From: Tyto alba
Taxonomy: Eukaryota; Chordata; Aves; Strigiformes; Tytonidae
DNA length: 64,000 nucleotides
Direction of reading: 5' to 3'
NCBI RefSeq assembly: GCF_018691265.1
Contig: NW_024881282.1
Location: 51,963,122-52,027,121 of the forward strand
The notes beneath the pieces are model-generated. The model was not told the DNA's origin, did not search any database, and was given only the letters and a program-made list of their open reading frames with translations. The translations under genes were made by a program, and so were the position numbers. Shown here piece by piece: positions 25,600 through 36,115 of this stretch; the first letter of the stretch is position 1; each line of letters begins with the position of its first letter.

Positions 25600-26350
25600 C
25601 ATGCCCAGTACCTGCCTGAAAATGCAGCCTCTCAGTTCACCAAGGGCCACTGTTTTCTTCCTCTGTAACATCCTCCCTTCGCCCTTCTCCAGACTAGTCC
25701 AAAGTGCTGCTACCAAAACTGCTTCTCTTTCATATTGCTCTGACCACATCATACCTGTTAATTCCTTCAGGTTCCCAGAGGCATCTGCATCAGGTCCGTT
25801 GAGTCCTTGTGCTTTCTGTAAGCCTCACTGCAGTTTTCACCCCGCTGTCATACCTGGTCCTCATGGCTTTAGCTCAGCCCCAGAAACCCTTCCCCACTTT
25901 ACCCTTTGGGTTTTCTTTCACGCTGCTCACCAGGACCTGCTCCTACCACAGCTCCTGCTCACATCAGTCTCTTTCCCTTCTGCAGCATGTGGCCATGTTG
26001 CCTCCAGTGCAGTTTCTTGGCACAGTTAAAGAGGCTTCTTACACCGCTGTTGCCCAAAGGAGCCTTAGGGAAGTCACTTCCCAGAGGCCAAACCCTTCCT
26101 GGGACTTGACAGGTATAGGGCCGGGCTGGCAGAAAAATTTCGACATGTATTTCTTTCAGACCTCTACCCTGTCTTATTGCACTCACCAGTACAATGTTGA
26201 ACTGACCTTCCACACAAAATTAATGAGTGACTTCTCTCTGTACGTCTTCCCTTCTCAGCTCCTGATCGTTCAGCCTACAAGCTGACTGGGGCTGATTTGT
26301 CTCCCATCTCTTCATAGCACAGTCTGGCACAAAGGGACTCTAATCTCCAC
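25600..26350 (+). mobile_element. L2-like LINE remnant
   Basis: At 25681-25765 the + strand reads CTCCAGACTAGTCCAAAGTG, then CTGCTACCAAAACTGCTTC, then GCTCTGACCACATCAT. This is the order seen in the 3' half of L2-clade LINEs (in the mammalian consensus, CACACTGCTGCCAGAGTGAT leads to CTGATCATGTCACTCC). At 26312-26350 a block ATAGCACAGTCTGGCACAAA followed by GGGACTCTAATCTC matches the usual end of such elements in reptiles, which read CAGTGCCTAGCACAATGGG and then CCCTAATCTC. The middle is poorly conserved. Two overlapping frames of 157 and 158 codons (25556-26029 and 25809-26285) are explained by pyrimidine-rich LINE DNA lacking stops, not by a gene. Ends are approximate, and a related CR1-group family is possible. 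Confidence 0.6.
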
Positions 26351-29300
26351 AGATCTAAGCTCTCCTGTATCAATAGCTAATTAAAGTTTCTTCCCTATTT
26401 AGGACCCTAGTCATCCTTTTACTGACAATACTGTGAAATCACAGTGACTAGAAATCAGACTCAGTGATATTAAAAAATAACCGACCAGACTGAACACATC
26501 AAATGTTTTCTGACCTGTTTCACTTTGTCTCCCTTATCTGAACCACATGGGTGTAATTTAGCTCCTCTATTTTTAAATCTTTAACTCAGGCATTGACCTC
26601 TTTACTGCAGTCACCCTAGGTTCCTTTTGCGGTCAAAGAGAGAGGCACTTCTGGGGTGCAGTTTGCTTGGCCTACTTTTGGGGTCTACTTTAGGGCAAGA
26701 TGAAAGAAACTCCAGAAATGCCCATTTCTCTCCACTGACTGTAAAGAAAGTCTCGGTAGTCATGTACATGCCTACAGTGTCAATCAAAAACGAACCTAAG
26801 TGCTTTGAGATGTCTTTTGTACACCATTGTGCACATTGTTAGCTCTGAATAAGTGGATTATTCATAGTATATATGGAATGCTATACCTTACATACGTTCT
26901 GTATTTATGTGTGTGTGTATATATATATATATATAAAAATACCAAGTTCGTGCATTTATGCATTACTAGGAAACTAATCAAACAGCTGTAGCTACCATTG
27001 CAACATTTTTCTTGCAGTTTTTCAGATGAGAACTCTACCTTCAAATGATTCAAACCAGTATTTGTACCAGAGTAGACTGTGTGGGGCACAGATTTGCTAG
27101 GCCCTCGTCCTTGGTGATTCTTTGCGTTTCTGACAGTGTGACTTCAGAACCAGCCATAAAGTCAGTGCTGCACCCTGGGGAATTTGGCTCAGGATATATC
27201 TTTAGGTCTTATCGGGGCTGCACAACAGCTTGCTGGGGAGGACAGCTGGAACTGGAACTGCTGAGTACTTGTAGCATCCACCGTGAATTAATTCCTTACC
27301 TGGGCACAACCCACACTGAAGCTTTTGGGAGCAAAGACTTCATGTGCCAGTGTGAGAAGCCAGGCTGTCCTCTTTTTTTTGCCCCATCTGACTAAAATGA
27401 GGCCTGGAAATTTGAATCTACATTTGAATCTACATGTGGGTCACTTCATGCTGAGACTCACTATATGCAAAATTAATAACCCACCAGTGCCACTGTATCT
27501 GCCTGATGGATGCTGTTAGCCACACACCACGCTGCAACCAACCAAAACTGGAATTGTCACTAACAGAAAAGGATGTTTTAAAAAAGCACTCATTATGTTA
27601 CAGGCTCTGAACTAACCTTGCTGGTACATTTATTGCAAGAAACAAGAGTTTTCTGAGGAAGGCAGGCCATGTATGCCTTCTTATATATGCCTAAACAGTA
27701 GCTCTGAAGAAAGTTTTCATTTTCTGGTTCAAATCACTCTGGGAGGAAGTAATTATTTGACTTTTTTTTAACTTCAGTATGCACCTGATAAGAACTGGTA
27801 TCAGTCACAGCAGGGGACACAAGACTGATTGAACAGATGAAGGGAGACATGCTTCCATACATACAAACTACAAACATGCACTAAGAGTGTGCTCTGACAC
27901 CACTAATTTGTTTAACTTACCTGCAGGATAATATAAAAGAATGGAAGAGAATAAGCTACTGCCATTGCTTTTCAGCCACCGTAAGTCACTCGGTGTTGAG
28001 TACAAATATTGCAGTAAAATCTCCTGATAGAAACACCATTTTGTGGTAGACAATTCCGTTTATTTCCTTGAATTGGAATGCTAATTAAATGTGTCAGTGG
28101 TTCTCCTGCCAAAGATCTGCTGCTTCATCTGTGGGCAAAGCTGTATTTAAATACCCTTCAGAGCCAGTAGCATTTCATTGATCAGTTTTATGAAGGGAAT
28201 GTAATCAGAAAAAATATATCCTGTTATCTTCTCACCTAGGAAAACAAGCTGATAGGCAGATTCTTAAGTGGAGCCATCTTTTGGTAATGGCTCTAACTTT
28301 CTGTATGGCAAATGAAAGTATTATGAATAATATCTTAATCTTTCAGAGTATCTCTTTCCAGTAATGAATTGCATTAAAAATGCATGGCAAAATATTTTCC
28401 CTTTCTTCCTAAGAGGCATTGTATTTGTTTTATTTTGTGCTCGACGGAGCCTGCAGAAACTATCCTGCTATCCTTTATGTGCTGCAATCCTGGCATCCTC
28501 ATGTACCTTTAAAAGAAAATTAGCCCTGCTGTATATCTTATGGAAAACCCTGGAGATCAGTATTCTCTTTCTCGCTGGAAATGAACCGAAACCATCGATC
28601 AGTATTCCACTGCATTTAGGACGTAAGTTTCTCTTCAGGAACAGAACTTCAGGGGTTTATTAGCATTTCCCCTTCCTATACATCTGGCTTTATGCATGGT
28701 CTGTGAAAGATGAATAGTTGGTACCTCTACCTGAATCATGCTGTAAAACCAAACTGCAGCAGCGCCTGTGCTAAGGCAGGTCCCAGGCAGGCCTGTGGCT
28801 TGCTGAGCACTGCCCACAGCTGCACCACCAGGCACAGAGTAACCCTGCCTGCAGAGCTAATAACAAGAAGATACATCACTTCAGTGTCAAATAGATTGCT
28901 GGCCAAGCACGTGGATTTTAGATCACAAGGGCCTCAGTGAAAAATGGCATGATAAATCTTAGTGATGGGGAGGGCTATGTGGTAAGAATTACAACTGAAA
29001 ACAAGCAGGACTTGGATTAAACTGATTCAAGTCCATGAAAGTTAACAGAAATCTTTCCATGGGGTCCAGGACTGTGGAGCAGGTCCCACCTTCTCCCTGG
29101 GACGACACTCTGTGACATGAAGCATCTTGCAGGGTGACAAGAGTCTGGGTGACTCATCCTGACCTTGTTGGACAAGGAAAGTGACACAGGGCACCTGCAC
29201 GACGGCTCCTGTTCTGTGAACCAAACGGCTGCCGAGGCTTACAGCGTGGGTGTTGGACAGCCCAAACAGTCTGGCCCCTGTTGGTATTGCCAGGACCCCG

Positions 29301-31728
29301 AGATGTTCAAGAAGGTGCTTGTTCTATAGTTGCTGCACTAAGAAGGCATTTATGGGACTGAACTTGCATGTTCTCACTGAGCTATTTCTCTGTGTGTGCT
29401 TATAGACAGGCTACTCCCAGCCTGGGAGCTTATTTAATGGTACTACTGGGGCTTTCTGGCTTGCCCATGCACTTTCTGGCTTACAACTGTGCAAGCAAAA
29501 TATGTGCAACGGGAGACCGAGGCTGGCCAAGGCCCTGCGGTCAGCACCTGTATTTAGGATCCATGGGAAAATCAATACACCCTGGAAGTCCCCAAGCGCC
29601 TGGCACGCTCTATCTGCTCCTCAGACCTGTCCTCCTTGCCCAGGCCTTGGATCCCTGTGAGAGGGCAGTGGGGACCCCAGGGCCACCTCGGGTTCCCCTG
29701 TAGCCTCCAGTGTAGCACTGGGGGCTGTGGGTGGTGTGGGCTGAGCTCAGGGAAGGCACACAAGCAGAAGAGACAAACCCAGTGATCCCACGTGGCATTG
29801 TTTTGTAGTTGGAAGCAGTTAATCGCTATTATAGCAGGCCGTGTGTTTGCATGTGAGCCCAGACAAGTGCTTTCCAGAGTAGCAGGGAGGAGCGAGGCAA
29901 CAGTGGAGGCTGGCTAATGCCAGCAGCCGTCCCTGAGAGATGGCTGATGCAGATGCAAGCCCCCCGCTACATCTTAACAGGCTGTTGCCTGTTAAGTCTT
30001 AAAAAGGACTAATTTTTTAAGAGAATGGAAGCATGCTGTCAGGTCAAGCTATTTGGGACTTGCAAGGAGGCAAAGCAGCTCTACAGCTGCTCTAACTGAT
30101 GCTCAGCTTTATCACTCTGGATACCGAACCAGGGGGATCTCCAGCTTTATTAGGTAAAATCCTTATGCTGATAACCTATAGCAGGTGCTCTGAGGTCAGC
30201 TCTGGGGATTTCACACTGCTCAAAGATCCTGGCATCTTCGAGCATTAAGGCAGGATTATGGACCCTTAACAACATCTGAAGCAACATGGGGTCCTCAGAG
30301 CAAAGGTCTGCCTCGATGGCTGTTATTTTCCCAGCATAGCAAGTGTGATTATTGTTCTTAGCTGGCCATCAGTGATGCAGACAATGGATCTGTCTGTCTG
30401 GCTAACAGCTGTTGTCACATATGGGATCAATATGTGCCTGCCATGGCTCAGTATTTTAAGAATGAGACAGAGATGCAGAAGGTTGCATGTAATATCTCTT
30501 CTCCCTATACCGTTCTTGGTCGTGGGTTACCGGGTTATTCTAGCATTTGATGTATCCACGCTAGTCCACTGGAAATCAATGAGATCAGCTGGGAATGGGC
30601 ATCCACTGATGACAGATCGAGTTAATGGTCTTTATCACTGGTTCACTGACAGGGGTCTAATCCTGGTATTTCTGTGCTGATGTGCAGAACGGAGCACACA
30701 CGGGAAAGCACAGAGACAGACAAGGTAAGTTTAAACATGCCTTTAACTTCTCAAAGACCTGTACATATGAGTGGGCTGGTGCTGGAATAAATAACTTACC
30801 CTGTATTTCCAGTAGAAGGTCAGGACCAAGCGACTTATGTTTGTATCTTCCCCCACACCTTACCGCTAACTTTATTGACTTACATGTACCTATTTCCTCA
30901 TCAAGATACATACATTTTAATTATAGAGATGTTCCAGCTCCAGTCTTGCCTCCAAATACATCAAGGCTTTTAACGTTATCACAGATATCTGAATACCAGT
31001 AACTCCAGAGCTCGGTGCTCTCCTGTTCTGGGTTTTGTGTTATTTAATGTTAAATATTAATTTAAATATAATTTAATATAGATGTTTGGGGTTTTTTCTT
31101 CTTCAGCACTTCCACCTTTCTGAAGGTGATGCGGTAGAAAACTATAGTCTGTATTTTCCCCTGTAGACTTCAAGGTCTGTTTCTCAACAATTAAGAGGTA
31201 GTTTTTTGAGTCATAACTGAGGATGTCTTGAATTTTGACTCTTTAAAGGAAGTTAGAAAAAAGCACCCAAAACCATACATTCAAAGTCACCAGTCATCTT
31301 TTAAAGACTTCATCATTTCCATGCTGCTTAACCTGTAAGTTATCCTTACAGCTATTATTCATCTGAAAAATAGGTCTCTGCACATGAATATTAGAAATAC
31401 CAGTGAGACTGCTGATACAGGAAAGGCCGGCAGGATCAGACCTTAATATTTCACATCTAATCCTATGAATATTGTGTTTATTAGGTCCCATATGCTCTGT
31501 TAATTCCAGCTTTATTTATAGTACATGGCTTATTTCTTAGGATTAGGTTTAGAGCGGCAACTGGCTGTTCAACAAACAATGCACTAAAGCATCCCCACCT
31601 TGCAGCTAGAAGTGCCTTCTTCTGCTTGAACTGTGAAAAACTTTTATCCAGCTCAATATCTAAGCAATTGAAGCTCTCCATGATGAAATCTGTGTCTCCT
31701 CACCGGCCTCCCATATGCACAAAAGCAT
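26351..31728. other. Non-coding stretch with a few simple repeats
   Basis: Contains a (TG)n(TA)n run at 26909-26935 and a tandem 12-mer TTTGAATCTACA at 27411-27434. A 111-codon frame at 30345-30680 (+) has hydrophobic stretches but no recognisable family. Strong splice-donor-like sites occur at 30725 (+, AAG|GTAAGT) and 27920 (-, CAG|GTAAGT). No gene could be assembled from these. Confidence 0.5.
26909..26935. repeat. (TG)n(TA)n microsatellite
   Basis: Five TG units run into about nine TA units without interruption. The junction of TG and TA runs is typical of an evolving dinucleotide microsatellite. Confidence 0.9.
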
Positions 31729-32150
31729 TCCCTGATCCGCTGGCCCTAACCGCTTCGCAGCCGTGGAGGAATCTGGGATGGCGAAGACTGCCCGAAAGCA
31801 TTAGCCAAACCGCCTGCTGCACCCACCCAAATATTCCTGCCTCTGCCTCTGCGGGGCTGTTCAGCTGGGGTTCGCTGCGTTTTGCAAACCCCCCTCTGCC
31901 TTTCACCGCCGCTGCCCACCGCAGCCGGGACGAGCCGCAGCATCGCGGCGCGGCGGGGGCACAGCCTGCCAGCTCGGGACAGAGCACCCGGCGCTTTCAG
32001 CCGGGCGAGCGGGGGAGCCAGCACATGAGGCTGGGAAAGGTGCCAGGGGGCGGTTTGGGGACGGGGGCCAGCGGCTGGGCTGTGGGGTCAAGGGTGCCTG
32101 TGCCCCCCCCCGCCTCGCAGAGCCCGTGCTACCTTCTGCTGGAGGCTGTC
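31729..32150. promoter_or_regulatory. CpG island 1 (candidate promoter region)
   Basis: I count about 35 CpG dinucleotides in roughly 420 bp, against only a few per kilobase in most of the window. They are densest at 31920-32015. In birds such islands usually mark promoters or constitutively open chromatin. A CTCF/SP1-like core lies at 32043-32053 (see separate entry). No TATA box is present, as expected for a CpG-island promoter. A 206-codon + strand frame (31626-32246) and 92-129-codon minus-strand frames cover the island. Open frames on both strands with no domain suggest GC-driven absence of stops and not coding DNA. Which strand would be transcribed cannot be told. Confidence 0.6.
32042..32054 (+). 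promoter_or_regulatory. CTCF-like core overlapping an SP1-type GC box
   Basis: GCCAGGGGGCGGT carries the CCAGGGGGCG heart of the CTCF consensus, lacking only the usual A/C at the first positions and the final C. GGGGGCGG within it is also a GC box (SP/KLF type). It sits at the 3' side of CpG island 1. Binding is inferred from the motif alone. Confidence 0.4.
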
Positions 32151-33436
32151 GCTGCACCCAGGTTGGCAGAGTCCTTGCTTCACTGCCCAGGGCCAGACGT
32201 CCCCAGTGACCCCTCCACGCTCCAGACCACATCCTCACCCACATAGCCATCCAGCTCCCAGTTCCTTTTCTGAACCCCTTGTAAACACCCATCCTAAAAA
32301 TAAGCTGCTTGGCTCATGGATGCAGCAAGAAAGCAAGAACGCAGTTACTAAAGAAACGCAGGGAAGGTGTGAGAGCGTGCAAAGTATTGGTTCGCTTACA
32401 CATCATCCAATTAGTTCATTTTGTCCCCTGCCATTTGCATCACATGCCCAGGCAGCCATTTAAATGCTGGAGTTTTTCCTTTATCTTTGTTGCTTTGAGG
32501 ATAATTTTTCCTTCTGTTGGCTGGTTGGACTCACTGTCTCTCTTCTGAGGTCAGGGTGAGTGTGAACTGCTAGCAGTCCTGTGACCGACTTTCTGCCCTG
32601 ATTCCAAGGTCCTGCAAACAGCTCAGAGAGCTCCCGCCTGTGCACTACACAGGCCTTCCCTAAAACAGTCATCACCCTAATGAACAAGGGTGCAGAAAAT
32701 GCTAGAATCAAAATTAAGTCAGCCAGGAAGCCACTGTTTCAAATAAAACCAAATAAAATTAGTTAATTGGGATTACAAGCAAAATCAATCTGCTAGTCCA
32801 TAAATTAATAAGAAATAATTTTAGCAGATCAGATTTCTTGCTCTCTGTACCTTGGGAATTCACAACATCCTTCTGCTTTAGCACAGAAATCAGCATGAAA
32901 GGGCTCCCAGTCCAGCAGTTCCCTTCCTGTATATGCTTCCTCCTCCCTTCCCCTTCCCTAGCTCCTGCTTCACCTGGTCTTTCTGTCTTCCAAGATTCCC
33001 TCTTTTTCCCTACAGTCTCCTTTTTCATTTTCTCTCTCCAGAAACCATTTTCTTTTCCAAAGCAGCTGCGTGCTTTACTCCCAAATCCCATGTCCCAGAG
33101 ACTAAGGATCATACCAGGAACACCAGCGGTTACAATAATGACAATAACCATAGCAGTAATAGCAATAATTTTTATCTGCAGTGGAGGATACTGAGGACAA
33201 ATGCCCAGGACAGTTGGCGAGTGAGGCTCTTCAATACATGAAGGAAGACCCATCATTGCCGGGGCCGGCGGGCAGCCTGGCCCTGAGCCATGTCCCAGGC
33301 ACAGGAGGGACCGGTGCACATTTCTAGGGATGCAACGACAACCGCGCAGGAGGTAAATTACAGTTCGTTATGTCTCTCACAGACTGGTTTCAGCTGACAC
33401 GACTTCTCTGGCAGCAAAGCTGTAAAGTCATGGAGG
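32151..33436. other. Inter-island stretch
   Basis: Holds a pyrimidine-rich tract at 32925-33060 and a degenerate AAT/ATA trinucleotide run at 33130-33175. Together these keep a 186-codon minus-strand frame (32759-33319) open. Its hydrophobic isoleucine/valine segment is simply the trinucleotide run translated, and its lysine/glutamate-rich tail is the purine strand of the pyrimidine tract. I therefore do not call a gene. Confidence 0.5.
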
Positions 33437-33742
33437 CGAATAAGGTGGGAAAGATCTTCTCAATCGCCCGGTCTCTGTCCTGGTGTGAGTTCCATCTTGC
33501 TGCTTAAGCCCACGGGTGAAGCCCCCCGTGAGCGGCGGCACGCGGCGCTTGCAGAGCGACGCTGCCCACCCGGCTGCTGCCCGTCTCGGTGCGTGGGGGG
33601 CCGGGGCCGGCTCCAGACACGGGGCCAAGCAGCTGTGGGGTTGAAACACCGCTACCGAGTGCGGCTTTCTGGCGGTTGGATTCGTGCATTTCGCAGAGTG
33701 CTGAGCCTCGGGGATTTCCTAAGGCAGCCTCGCTGGGTGAGC
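33437..33742. promoter_or_regulatory. CpG island 2 (candidate promoter region)
   Basis: About 28 CpG dinucleotides fall in some 305 bp, densest at 33530-33600. It lies about 1.3 kb from CpG island 1, so the two may be halves of one regulatory region or promoters of divergent transcripts. A small frame of 45 codons (33370-33507, +) runs into its left edge. Open frames on both strands show no domain. Confidence 0.55.
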
Positions 33743-35808
33743 GGGAGCTGGGAGCTTAGCACCCTCTGCTACCTATTAAGGGGGTCCTTATCTCTAACTC
33801 AGCCATGGACACCCAAAGACTCCCAAAGAAGTCCCTCTCTCCTGCCCTTAAAAACTTCATCCATTCCTTGGATCTTTTCTTAACATCCCAGATGCAGAAC
33901 AGGGAGTTTGGTAAGAATCTCAGCTGAACCTGGGCAAGCCTGTGGCTTTCTGGTACTGCAATAAAAAAATCCCCCAAATCACCCAAGACAAGGGAAAAAA
34001 GCACAAAGATGTATTTCTTTTAAAATCTCAGAGTTTTTAAGCAAGACTCGTGACTGTTTTTCAGGAGGCATATTCCATGTATTTCAGTACACTGAAATAG
34101 ACCTGTCCTTATAATATTCCCTTCAACGTGATGCTGAGATTCTTTTTAAAAGTGTGCATACCTAGGTGCGGAAAGTTAACAGAATAACAAAATGATAAAT
34201 GAGGTGATTTTGCAAGTTTTCCTCCTTAATTCCCATTCCATTATCACTACTTTCCCCCTGCACAGAGTTGTCTGCTTGGACTCTCACCTTAATTTGCAAG
34301 TGTGGTTTGAAAGACAACTAATTTTATCATTAAAACTGTGAGGAGCCTATTGTGGCCTTGTTAAAAGGGAACTGTTTGATGTGGGGAGTGTATTTTCAAG
34401 ATTTCCTTATTTATGGACTTCAAGGATTTAAAAAAAAAAAATTAAAGTGTTCTAATATCCTCTTGTTCAGCTCGTGACAATGGGAATTGGGAAAAAATTA
34501 AAATTGCACTGATGAGTTTTATTATTTTATGCAAAAGTCAGGCAAATTAAATTAAATCACAAAGTGTTGGTAGTTTAAAAAAAAATCTGAAATCAGAAAT
34601 CAGCTAAATCTTATAAATTATACATGTAATATGGTAATAAGGCCTACTGAATATGTTAACTTATCCTTGTTCAGCTAAAATGTTGATGCACAAATGTTGC
34701 ACATAAATTCACGTATTTGCAGTGGGATGTAACCGCGATCTAATTTAGCAGCCTTTCTTTTCACTTATCTCTTTGCTTTCCTCCTCGTGAGCCGTGGTGA
34801 ACCTTTCCCTCACACGTAGCTCTCCCAGGCACAAGTGAGATGCAGCTTGGGGAGGCATTTAGTGGCACCTTGTTGTTCTGCCAGCACCCAGGGCACCGGC
34901 TGCGAACTGCGTGGGACCACGGGCTTGCTGCCTGCTCCCATCCAGCTTCTCCCCCTTCAGCCGGTGGGTTCAGGGGCTTTTTGGCAGGGCTGCGAGGGCC
35001 CTCGCGGGACAGCAGGGCTCCCACCCCCCGTCAACTTCCCCGGAGGGGTTGCAACGTCCAGAAGCTTTGGCCGCTCTGGTTTCTCAAGTTGATGAATGGT
35101 TGGAAAATGCAGTCCTGGAGATGTTTGCACCTGTGTATGTGGAAACACAGGAGCTGACGAACAGCTGCCAGAAAGACAGAAATAGCAACAGGTTGTAATC
35201 CGGGGCAGGTGGCATCTCCCTCTGCTTCTGGGAAGTACTGAAAGGGGCTGAAAGGCGAGGACGGGGGTTGCCCAGCCTGTGTCCCTGGTATTCCCCACAG
35301 CTTTTAAAAGACCACTTCTCATCTCTTTCCTTGATGCCATCCCCTCTGGAGGCTGGGTGGCATTACTAGAGGAGCGATCCCACGAGGGGTAGGGGACGCA
35401 GGGATGTCCTTTCCCGGGGGCTGGAAGCTCAGGGCTGTATTTCAAGTGGCTGTGCAGTGCCACAGCCCGTGCCACAGGCAGACGCATGCTGGGGGCATAA
35501 AAGCAGTGTCTCTGCCATCCTTTCTCCTTTCCTAAAACTCAAAACAAAGGTCTGAGAGCTCTGTCCACCCTCAAATTCAATTTAAACTGGTGGGAAGGTT
35601 AAAAAATCATTGTGGGGTGGGACTGAAGCACACTGGTGAAACCCCACACAGCCAGTGTCCTCACAGAAGCCTGATTTCTTTAGAGAACTGGGCTAAAATC
35701 ATAATTAACTAGGCAATGCTGCCAAGAGAGGCTGTGCCTGTGGGGTCTGGCCAGGCTGGATGCTGGCTGGAAGCCCTGAGGCTTTGTTATCAGAGAGCTG
35801 ATCCTCCC

Positions 35809-35876
35809 TACACACACACCTAGTACACAAACACACACACACACACACACGTGTGTCTATGCTCACACACAGCACA
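35809..35876. repeat. (CA)n microsatellite ending in CACGTG
   Basis: A short CACACACAC run at 35811-35819 and a longer CA run at about 35828-35850 end directly in GTGTGT. This creates a CACACGTGTG palindrome with an E-box core at the join. Alternating purine-pyrimidine DNA of this kind can adopt a left-handed form. Confidence 0.9.
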
Positions 35877-36073
35877 GGGCCCGACGTGGGTTCAGAGCTG
35901 CACCAGCCACTGTGACACAACTGTCACACTGCTGTCACAGTGCATGGGCAGAGCCAGAGGGTCACCGTCCACCACCTCAGGACTGGAGACATCACAGAGC
36001 TCCGTACACAGCAGCTTTTTGGCGTGTGGAATGAACAAAAGAGAAAAGCAATTATATTTTCATCTCAAGTTGA

Positions 36074-36115
36074 GAAAAACAAAACAAAAAAAAAAAAAAA
36101 ACAAACAAAAAAAAA
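36074..36115 (+). repeat. A-rich low-complexity run
   Basis: Runs of A are broken by single C bases in ACAAAA-type units. No target-site duplication or retroposed body was seen next to it. Confidence 0.85.

Noticed and set aside
25556..26285. Two overlapping frames of 157 and 158 codons
   Set aside because: They lie in an L2-like LINE remnant with pyrimidine-rich composition, and neither matches a protein family I know.
31626..32246. 206-codon + strand frame, the longest in the window, over CpG island 1
   Set aside because: GC-rich DNA is poor in stop codons. Frames of 92-129 codons are open on the opposite strand at the same place, and the peptide shows no domain or bias typical of a protein.
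32759..33319. 186-codon minus-strand frame with an apparent membrane segment
   Set aside because: The hydrophobic part is a translated AAT/ATA trinucleotide run and the charged tail is the purine strand of a pyrimidine tract, so both striking parts are low-complexity artefacts.
34957..35487. 176-codon minus-strand frame
   Set aside because: No domain seen; it overlaps + strand frames of 85-105 codons in GC-rich DNA.
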